From positions 1 to 64,000 of the forward strand of contig CAKZZO010000063.1 of assembly GCA_937885175.1 (NCBI GenBank): a DNA stretch of 64,000 nt, read 5' to 3'. Below are positions 42,483 through 48,681 of this stretch, piece by piece. The first letter of the stretch is position 1, and each line of letters begins with the position of its first letter. The notes under the pieces were generated by a model, which was not told the origin of the DNA, searched no databases, and saw only the letters and a list, made by a program, of their open reading frames with translations. The position numbers were made by a program, and so were the translations under genes. The stretch is from an uncultured Treponema sp. GTDB lineage: Bacteria; Spirochaetota; Spirochaetia; Treponematales; Treponemataceae.

Positions 42483-42823
42483 AAAATCTGATGGAATACA
42501 AAGGCTATGTCGGGAGCGTGGAATTCTCCGCTGCGGATGAACTTTTTTTCGGAAAAGTGCAGGGAATCCGCGCGCTCATTTCATATGAGGGAACGACAGC
42601 CGCAGAACTTGTGAGTGATTTTCACAATGCGGTGGACGATTACCTTGCACTTTGTACGGACGAGGGAAAAGAACCTGAAAAAGCCTACAAAGGATCGTTC
42701 AATGTCCGCATCCCATCAGACCTGCACCGCAAAGCCGCCATTTACACGATTGAGCATGAAATGTCGCTCAACAGTTTCATAGAACGCTCAATCGAAAAAG
42801 AACTTGCCGCAGTCGCATACTGA
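42479..42823 (+). CDS. hicB: HicB-like antitoxin
   Basis: A 114-residue partner of HicA. The N-terminal partly degraded RNase H-like domain (YKGYVGSVEFSAADELFFGKV..., FHNAVDDYLALC) neutralises the toxin. The C-terminal ribbon-helix-helix (FNVRIPSDLHRKAAIYTIEHEMSLNSFIERSIE) binds the operon's own promoter. Gene order is toxin first, as in classic hicAB. It lies within the tRNA-Arg islet, flanked by 22-bp repeats. Confidence 0.85.
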   Translation: MKNLMEYKGYVGSVEFSAADELFFGKVQGIRALISYEGTTAAELVSDFHNAVDDYLALCTDEGKEPEKAYKGSFNVRIPSDLHRKAAIYTIEHEMSLNSFIERSIEKELAAVAY

Positions 42824-42836
42824 TTGCGCAGAATTT

Positions 42837-42858
42837 GTGCAACGTTGCACACTTTTTA
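42837..42858. repeat. 22-bp repeat flanking hicAB, right copy
   Basis: Contains the perfect 14-bp palindrome GTGCAACGTTGCAC followed by ACACTTTTTA; its last three bases form the stop codon of the minus-strand XRE gene. Confidence 0.7.
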
Positions 42859-43161
42859 TGCCCTCAACTGCTCGTTGGCAAGGTGAAGCATGCTTTTTAC
42901 CGCGTCCTGATGCGGGCGGGGAACGGCGGCAACCTCATTGGCAAGGCTTCCGTCAAGCCACGCATCGCCGTAATACAGTTCCTCCACCGTCGTATCAAGC
43001 GCGGCTGCAATTTTCATTGCGTTTTCAAGAGTGGGAAAAACAGGAGTTTTGTTTGATACATAAGTTTGAAATGTTGAGTAGGGGATATTTACAAAACGAG
43101 CAAATTCTTTAATTTCAAAACCATTTTCAGATAATTTTCTGCGCAAATTGTCTTTAAGCAT
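42856..43161 (-). CDS. XRE-family helix-turn-helix regulator
   Basis: A 101-residue DNA-binding protein of the Cro/C1 type. The helix-turn-helix spans roughly residues 15–40 (IKEFARFVNIPYSTFQTYVS), with the family ending AMKIAAALDTTVEELYYGD. The C-terminal tail (about 70–101) is helical and probably dimerises. The start ATG 43161 has GAGG 8 bases upstream. A 10-bp-arm palindrome at 43217–43240 lies upstream, likely its operator. It is the only regulator visible in the islet. Confidence 0.85.
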   Translation of the reverse strand: MLKDNLRRKLSENGFEIKEFARFVNIPYSTFQTYVSNKTPVFPTLENAMKIAAALDTTVEELYYGDAWLDGSLANEVAAVPRPHQDAVKSMLHLANEQLRA

Positions 43162-43216
43162 TAAAAAACCTCAGAATTTACTTGACAAATCCGAAAATGA
43201 ATTTTAGAGTGATTTA

Positions 43217-43240
43217 TAAATCCTAGAAAACTAGGATTTA
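43217..43240. promoter_or_regulatory. Palindromic operator candidate
   Basis: Perfect 10-bp arms TAAATCCTAG and CTAGGATTTA separated by AAAA, 56 bases upstream of the XRE gene. The rest of 43162–43282 is A/T-rich and non-coding. Confidence 0.6.
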
Positions 43241-43282
43241 AACTCTGGTACATACATCTTGATTTGTCGGATGGGGTTGTCA

Positions 43283-43302
43283 GCACTCCCGTGCGGGAGT
43301 GC
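43283..43302. repeat. Perfect inverted repeat near the islet end
   Basis: 9-bp arms GCACTCCCG and CGGGAGTGC separated by two bases, 8 bases inside the tRNA-side attachment repeat. It may be an arm site for the lost integrase or a weak replacement terminator; no T-run follows. Confidence 0.45.
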
Positions 43303-43309
43303 GACGGAT

Positions 43310-43326
43310 TGACCCATGGGCGAGTC
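43310..43326. repeat. Attachment-site repeat, tRNA copy (17 bp)
   Basis: Same 17 bases as 41423–41439; here they form the T-arm and acceptor 3' side of tRNA-Arg. Confidence 0.8.
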
Positions 43327-43383
43327 GAACGCCCGACAACATGCTTAGAAGGCATGTGCTCTATCCAGCTGAGCTAAAGGGCC
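43310..43383 (-). tRNA. tRNA-Arg, anticodon TCT
   Basis: A full cloverleaf on the minus strand: acceptor GGCCCTT, D-arm GCTCAGCTGGATAGAGC, anticodon stem CATGC/GCATG with loop CTTCTAA (anticodon TCT, reading AGA), and T-arm GGGCG-TTCGACT-CGCCC. The acceptor 3' strand ATGGGTC gives one G·U and one U·U mismatch. CCA is not encoded. The 3' part is the attachment site used by the islet, so the mismatch might have come in with the element. Confidence 0.93.
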
Positions 43384-43447
43384 AGAAGTACATATATCAT
43401 ACCGATTTTTTGAATGTTTTGCAAGCACTTGGCTTTTTCGCCTGTCC

Positions 43448-44521
43448 TCATTTTTGCGCGTATGCAATGTCTTCTGAGTGGTCAGGCGGTTCGGCCAATA
43501 GGCTTTCGTCTATGGCCAGGTGTTGCCAGAAGTTTACGTCTTCAAAGCCAATCCGCCAGAAAGCGAGATTTCCGATGCCCATGTCTGCAAGCATTTTGCA
43601 GCGTTTGTAGAGCGATGGTATGTCGTCATAATAGCCGGTAACAGTCACTTTATGGCGGTGGGTAAAGTGGGGAATGCCGTCCGCGTCGCGCTGTATGTTA
43701 TCAATGCCGTTTTCTGAGATTATTCGCTGCAGTGAGCCGGAATACCAGGCCTTGCTCCCGATGGAATCCTCGTACCATGTCCGTCCGTAGAATGAAATGC
43801 CTATGATGATTTTTTCTTGCGGAATCTGTGTCAGCGTGTACTCAGTGATTTTCCTTACCCATTCATTTGAGGCGACGGGGCCGGGCTTGCTGGTGCTCCA
43901 GTGTTCGTCGTAGGACATGACCACTACTTTGTCTGCGATTTCCCCTATGGTCTTATAGTTAAAGACATCATCTTTTATGGTTCTAAGACGGGCCTTTACG
44001 GCAACGGAAAGAATCTTGTTTCCCAAGCCTTTTTTCACTTCCCGCAGAAAAGAATGGAAATTGTCAGCGTCTTTTGCTGGAATGTACTCCCAGTCAATCT
44101 GGAGTCCGTCATAACTTTCTGTGGCCTGAATGAGACCCGAAATGATTTTTTTTCTCAGGGGAAGTGACGGATCAAGCAAAAGATGAGCCTGTGAAGTGCT
44201 GTCGCAGGATGAAACGATATGGACTTTGCCAGAAAAATCTGAAAAATATTTTTCCCTGGGAACGGGCTGGCGAACCTCGCTCAGGGTGGTGATTGGCGCG
44301 ATAAAGTAGAGCACATCGCTCAGGGGAATCTGGGTAGAAAACTCGCTTTCCCGACCGTTCATAACATAACCCCATAAGCCGTCAAAAGTGAGTGCATCTG
44401 CCTCGGGGTCATAGGTAAAGTTTCTGTCGGAATATTGTCTGACTTCTACGCTTTTGCAGGACAGTATCATCATAAGAAAAAACAGACCTGACCAAAGCGG
44501 GACTACCAGTTTTTTTAGCAT
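43448..44521 (-). CDS. Glycoside hydrolase family 18 lipoprotein
   Basis: A 357-residue lipoprotein (lipobox MILSC, acylated C22) with a GH18 barrel. The catalytic motif is D138-G-L-Q-I-D143-W-E145, where E145 is the proton donor. Further motifs are VVMSYDEHW and IIIGISFYGRTWYED, as in chitinases and spore-cortex or peptidoglycan-active GH18 enzymes. The substrate is probably an N-acetylglucosamine polymer, but binding and spacing do not settle which. The gene lies upstream of tRNA-Arg on the same strand. Confidence 0.85.
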   Translation of the reverse strand: MLKKLVVPLWSGLFFLMMILSCKSVEVRQYSDRNFTYDPEADALTFDGLWGYVMNGRESEFSTQIPLSDVLYFIAPITTLSEVRQPVPREKYFSDFSGKVHIVSSCDSTSQAHLLLDPSLPLRKKIISGLIQATESYDGLQIDWEYIPAKDADNFHSFLREVKKGLGNKILSVAVKARLRTIKDDVFNYKTIGEIADKVVVMSYDEHWSTSKPGPVASNEWVRKITEYTLTQIPQEKIIIGISFYGRTWYEDSIGSKAWYSGSLQRIISENGIDNIQRDADGIPHFTHRHKVTVTGYYDDIPSLYKRCKMLADMGIGNLAFWRIGFEDVNFWQHLAIDESLLAEPPDHSEDIAYAQK

Positions 44522-44581
44522 AGTTTTCTATCGGCAGATTTTATAGGCGGGTTGATATGCGAGGCGAGAAAAGATGAGGAC

Positions 44582-44616
44582 AAAAAAAATCGGCAGCCTA
44601 GGCCACCGATTTTTTT
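44582..44616. terminator. Terminator of the small lipoprotein gene
   Basis: AAAAAAATCGG pairs with CCGATTTTTTT around AGCCTAGGCC. It has T-runs in both directions and lies 16 bases after the lipoprotein stop. Confidence 0.9.
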
Positions 44617-44631
44617 AAGAAATCAGACTAC

Positions 44632-45213
44632 TTATTTCTTTTGGAAGATGATGTAGTCAAGTTTCATACCCGTTTCGCCAGGCTTGTTCGGGCGGTTGGG
44701 GTCGTTCTGCTGAATCTTAACAGTTACAGTTGTTTCAGCATCGAAGTGCAGATTCATCGGAGTGCGAGTTGTCAACTCATAGGTTCCAATCGGCGGATCT
44801 GACGGGAATGTGCGGTATGCAACATCGTCAATGAATACATTGAATGCATCATGGTTTCCGTCCGGTGCATCTTCGTTTACGAGACCAACATAGTCACCTG
44901 CAGGGAATGTAACGATCGCAGTGGCGATTGACTCTTCGCTGACGAGTTTTGCGGCATATCCGCCAGAAGCCTTGGCATCTGCGAAAATCAGGAACTCTTC
45001 ATTGTACATATTCTCGACTTCAATCTTGAGTTCTGAGCCTTCGAATGTGTACTTCGGCGGTTCTGAGGGGCTCTCAGGTGCCGGACCAGCAGGAGCTGCA
45101 GAAGCGCCGGCTGATGAAGAATCGGATGCGCCGCTTGTAGATCCACAAGAAGCGAGCATTGCAATAGCTGCAATTGCGGTAACAACAGTAACAACTTTGT
45201 TTACCAATTTCAT
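44632..45213 (-). CDS. Small lipoprotein, probably abundant
   Basis: A 193-residue lipoprotein (lipobox MLASC, C23) followed by a Ser/Ala/Pro-rich linker (residues 25–52) and a compact beta-sandwich-like domain (55–193). That domain has features of carbohydrate-binding modules (YTFEGSELKIEVENMY, YELTTRTPMNLHFDAETTVTVKI). Ligand unknown. A near-consensus promoter, an ideal ribosome site (AAGGAGGAGAT) and a strong terminator suggest high expression of a single-gene transcript. The envelope role is inferred. Confidence 0.75.
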   Translation of the reverse strand: MKLVNKVVTVVTAIAAIAMLASCGSTSGASDSSSAGASAAPAGPAPESPSEPPKYTFEGSELKIEVENMYNEEFLIFADAKASGGYAAKLVSEESIATAIVTFPAGDYVGLVNEDAPDGNHDAFNVFIDDVAYRTFPSDPPIGTYELTTRTPMNLHFDAETTVTVKIQQNDPNRPNKPGETGMKLDYIIFQKK

Positions 45214-45245
45214 TTTTCTATCTCCTCCTTAATGAGATTAAGTAC

Positions 45246-45274
45246 ATTATACCCTTATAAAATCATCCTGTCCA
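45246..45274 (-). promoter_or_regulatory. Strong promoter of the small lipoprotein
   Basis: Minus strand TGGACA (45274–45269), a 17-base spacer and TATAAT (45251–45246), then a leader of about 25 bases with AAGGAGGAGAT. Confidence 0.85.
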
Positions 45275-45312
45275 GTCATAAATTTGAAAATTACCGACAT
45301 TTTACTAAAGAC

Positions 45313-47382
45313 CTACATTTTTCTGCCAAAACCGGGAACAATGGGGGGAATAAACTTCTTCTGCGCGGTCTTCTTTTCAAGGCTGCTGAGCAGATTGCTG
45401 AAAAGTTCGCTCCGTGTATCGTCATCCAGTTCCTGGGAAGGCTCGTGGTACTGCACCAGATTTGAGGGAATTTCATCCAGAAAGCGGCTGGGCTCACATT
45501 CTACGACAGACTGCATGCGGCGGCGTTGTCGGCAGGCAGAAAGGAGCAGCTTGTCGCGGGCACGGGTTATGGCAACGTAAAAAAGCCTGCGTTCTTCTTC
45601 TACCGCCGCATCTCCGCCTTCGTCAACGGCCCGCATGTGGGGAATGAGGCCTTCTTCGGTTCCTGCAATGAAAACCACGGGAAATTCCAGTCCTTTTGAC
45701 GCATGAATGGTCATCAGGTGTACTTTGCCGCTGTTTTCCTCATCGTCCATGTCATCCCGGCTCAAAAGGGTAATGCGGTTCAGGTAGGAGTAAAGGCTTG
45801 CGTCTTCGGTGTCGGGATTGTTTTCCCACTGTTCCATGGAGTTTATGAGGCTGTCGATGTTCAGGAACTTAAAGCGGGCAGCCTTTTCACTCTTGGGGTT
45901 TTCGGTAATCAGATGGTCAAAGTAGCGGATTTCTTCTACAAGTGCCCGAACCTTTTTGGCAAGTCCCCGTCCGCTCAGCATGGTCTTGTTGTTTTCTATC
46001 AGCGCGACAAAGGTGCGCAAGTCCTCTCGGGTGCTTTCTGAAAGCTGGCTTTCTTCTTCGCTTGCCTCCAGTAGGGCATTGATTGCCTCCCAGAGAGACA
46101 CTTCCAGTGCCGATGCGACTTCGTTGAGCCGCTCGATGGTGGCGCGTCCGATACCCCGGCGGGGAGTGTTGATGATTCGCAGCAGGTTTACGTCGTCATC
46201 ATGGTTTGCAATGACGCGCAGGTAACTGATGATGTCCTTGATTTCCTTTCTCTGGAAGAAACTGGTTCCGCCGCTCATTTCATAGGGAATGTTTTCCTGC
46301 AAAAATTCTTCTTCAAGGGGACGGCTCTGGGTGTTTGCCCGCATGAGGACGCAGAAGTCATCGTATTTGCGTTTTTCCTGTACGCAAATGGTACGGATGC
46401 TTTCTACAATGAATTGGGCTTCTGCGGTCTCGTTTTCCGGCATGTAGATTTCGATGGGTTTTCCGCTGCCGTTTCCGCTCCATAGGGTCTTGTCCTTGCG
46501 GTTGGTGTTGTGGCTGATGACGCCGTTCGCGGCCGCCAGAATCGTTTCGGTGGAGCGGTAGTTCTGTTCCAGGCGGATTTCCTTCATGCCGGGAAAATCT
46601 TTTTCAAAATTGATGATGTTCTGGTAGTCTGCTCCCCGCCAGCTGTAGATTGACTGGTCATCGTCTCCAACGACAGCCACATTCTTGTCTGCAAGCAGGT
46701 GCATGAGTTCGTACTGCTGGTGGCTCGTGTCCTGAAATTCGTCCACCATGATGTACTTGTAGCGTTCCCGATAGCGGACCAGTACGTCAGGATTTTCGCG
46801 GAAGATTTTTATGGGAAGCGTTATCAAGTCATCAAAATCCACTGCGTTAAAGAGTTTGAGTCCGTCCTGATAGCCTTCATAGAGGGGCTTGTACATGCTG
46901 TTTTCGGCGTTCCAGTCTTTTCTGCCAGTCTTTATGTCGCTGAAGAGGATGCCGATTTTGTAGGTGTCCATGGCATCGGCTGTGTATTGCAGTTCCCGAC
47001 CGGTTTCTTTTATGAGCGCATTGCGGTCAGTTTCGTCATAAATGGAAAAATTATCGCGAAAGCCGAGCCTGGTGATGTCCTGACGCAGTATTTTTACGCC
47101 AAAGGCATGGAAAGTGGATATGGTGAGGTTCTGAAGCTTTTTCCCCGTGAGTTCCTTGATGCGCGTCTCCATTTCGCGGGCGGCCTTGTTGGTAAAGGTA
47201 AGGGCAAGAATCTGGCTCTGGGGAATGCCTATGTCCAGCATGTGGGCGATACGGAAGGTGATGACCCGTGTCTTTCCGCTTCCTGCTCCTGCGATGATGA
47301 GAATTGCACCGTCTGTGGTCATAACGGCATCGTATTGCTCTGGGTTCAGTTCATTCTTGAGATCGGAAAGGTCAGTTGCCAT
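45313..47382 (-). CDS. pcrA: ATP-dependent DNA helicase of the UvrD/PcrA/Rep family
   Basis: A 689-residue superfamily 1A helicase. It shows Q-motif LNPEQYDAV, Walker A AGAGSGKT, DEFQDTS (motif II), GDDDQSIYSWRGA (III), LEQNYRST (IV), MTIHASKGLEFPVVF (V) and VAITRARDKL (VI). It unwinds DNA in repair and replication; PcrA, UvrD and Rep cannot be told apart with certainty. The start is ATG 47382; the longer frame upstream crosses the promoter. It is divergent from hexokinase with a 45-bp shared intergenic region. Confidence 0.94.
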   Translation of the reverse strand: MATDLSDLKNELNPEQYDAVMTTDGAILIIAGAGSGKTRVITFRIAHMLDIGIPQSQILALTFTNKAAREMETRIKELTGKKLQNLTISTFHAFGVKILRQDITRLGFRDNFSIYDETDRNALIKETGRELQYTADAMDTYKIGILFSDIKTGRKDWNAENSMYKPLYEGYQDGLKLFNAVDFDDLITLPIKIFRENPDVLVRYRERYKYIMVDEFQDTSHQQYELMHLLADKNVAVVGDDDQSIYSWRGADYQNIINFEKDFPGMKEIRLEQNYRSTETILAAANGVISHNTNRKDKTLWSGNGSGKPIEIYMPENETAEAQFIVESIRTICVQEKRKYDDFCVLMRANTQSRPLEEEFLQENIPYEMSGGTSFFQRKEIKDIISYLRVIANHDDDVNLLRIINTPRRGIGRATIERLNEVASALEVSLWEAINALLEASEEESQLSESTREDLRTFVALIENNKTMLSGRGLAKKVRALVEEIRYFDHLITENPKSEKAARFKFLNIDSLINSMEQWENNPDTEDASLYSYLNRITLLSRDDMDDEENSGKVHLMTIHASKGLEFPVVFIAGTEEGLIPHMRAVDEGGDAAVEEERRLFYVAITRARDKLLLSACRQRRRMQSVVECEPSRFLDEIPSNLVQYHEPSQELDDDTRSELFSNLLSSLEKKTAQKKFIPPIVPGFGRKM

Positions 47383-47388
47383 GGGGAG

Positions 47389-47394
47389 AGTGTA
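47389..47394 (-). promoter_or_regulatory. pcrA -10 box, leaderless type
   Basis: Minus strand TACACT, ending 6 bases before the pcrA ATG. The -35 is not convincing. Confidence 0.45.
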
Positions 47395-47412
47395 GCGAAA
47401 TTTGCTTTTTTG

Positions 47413-47421
47413 TGCTACACT
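47413..47421 (+). promoter_or_regulatory. Hexokinase extended -10, leaderless type
   Basis: TGC followed by TACACT (47416–47421), ending 6 bases before the ATG at 47428. Confidence 0.5.
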
Positions 47422-47427
47422 GTTTGT

Positions 47428-48681
47428 ATGAAGGAAGCAGTCGTATCTTTTTTTGAAAAACATCATTTTCCCGTAAACAAGGCAGATTATAACATTGTTG
47501 CGTCACTTAGAGGAGACATGCAGGCAAAACTCAGCGGCAAAAAAGCCTGGCAGGACATGAACCGTACCTGGCTCTTGCCGCCTGAAAATCCGCCCAAAAA
47601 CAGGCAGGTGATTGTGATTGACGCAGGAGGAAGCAATTTCCGTTCCTGTCTCGTGACTTTTGATGCAGATGGGCGCCCAAGTATTTCAGATTTTAAGAAA
47701 TGTGTAATGCCTGGCGTTGAAAAAAGGCTTTCCAGGGCAGCATTCTTTGATGCGATTGCAGATAACATTGACTACCTTAAAAATAAGGCTGACTGCATCG
47801 GCTTTTGCTTTTCCTATTCCATGACCATTACCAGAGACGGTGACGGCATTCCCAACTCCTTCAGCAAGGAAATCAAGGCGGACGAAGTGGTGGGTATCCC
47901 GGTGGGGGCAAACGTATGCGCCGTGCTGGAAAAACGCGGCTGGAACAAAATCCGCCATATTGCGCTTTTGAACGACACGGTGGCGGCCCTGCTTGCGGGT
48001 GCTGCGGGAAATGATGACAAGCGCTATTCCTCCTTTATCGGTTTTATTCTGGGAACGGGCATGAACGGCGCATACATTCAGCCGGCATGTGGCGGGGAAA
48101 GCCGGCAGATTGTGGTCTGCGAAAACGGCAAGTTTGGCGACTTTGCCCGTTCGGATTTTGACCTGGCTCTGGACAAGAAAAGTCAGCATCCCGGTGAATA
48201 CCAACTGGAAAAATGCTGTTCCGGCGGCTATCTGGGACCATTGGGCTGGGAAGTCTTGCAGGCGGTGGCAAAAGAACATCTGGTGAGCAAGGACTGTGCC
48301 GCCGCTTTGTCCCGACTCCATGATTTGTCATTGATTGAGATGGATGGCTTTTTGCATGCGCCTGAAAGCAAGGAAAATGTGATTGCCTGTTGCTGCAGGG
48401 ATGAAAATGACCGCGGGCTTTTGGTTGAGATTCTTGACGCACTGGTTGAGCGTTGTGCGGGCTATGGGGCGAGTATTCTTGCGGCCTGTCTGGAGCAGGG
48501 GGAGGAAGGAAAAGATGAGCCTGTCTGCATCCTCTGCAACGGAACGACATTCTATAAAACCTATCGTCTGCGGGAGCGGATTGAATCATACCTTTCCCAG
48601 TATGCGGCGGGCATTCGCTATGAAATCGTAAGCAAGGAAAACGACATTACGATTGGCACGGCAATTGCAGGACTGGTATGA
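47428..48681 (+). CDS. hxk: Hexokinase (eukaryote-type family)
   Basis: A 417-residue sugar kinase that phosphorylates glucose at the 6-position for glycolysis. Motifs of the hexokinase family are the phosphate loop IVIDAGGSNFRSCLV, the sugar-binding FSYSMTITRDGDGIPNSFSKEIK, LLNDTVAALLAG with the catalytic Asp, and GFILGTGMNGAY. This family is rare in bacteria but known in treponemes. The open frame reaches back to 46699 inside pcrA, but homology and the -10 box place the start at 47428. It overlaps the next gene by 4 bases. Confidence 0.92.
   Translation: MKEAVVSFFEKHHFPVNKADYNIVASLRGDMQAKLSGKKAWQDMNRTWLLPPENPPKNRQVIVIDAGGSNFRSCLVTFDADGRPSISDFKKCVMPGVEKRLSRAAFFDAIADNIDYLKNKADCIGFCFSYSMTITRDGDGIPNSFSKEIKADEVVGIPVGANVCAVLEKRGWNKIRHIALLNDTVAALLAGAAGNDDKRYSSFIGFILGTGMNGAYIQPACGGESRQIVVCENGKFGDFARSDFDLALDKKSQHPGEYQLEKCCSGGYLGPLGWEVLQAVAKEHLVSKDCAAALSRLHDLSLIEMDGFLHAPESKENVIACCCRDENDRGLLVEILDALVERCAGYGASILAACLEQGEEGKDEPVCILCNGTTFYKTYRLRERIESYLSQYAAGIRYEIVSKENDITIGTAIAGLV

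Noticed and set aside
42148..42858. Insertion-sequence ends around hicAB
   Set aside because: The 22-bp repeats are direct, not inverted, and there is no transposase between them.
46699..47427. Long in-frame extension upstream of hexokinase
   Set aside because: It runs antisense through pcrA, shows no family homology, and the hexokinase promoter lies inside it.
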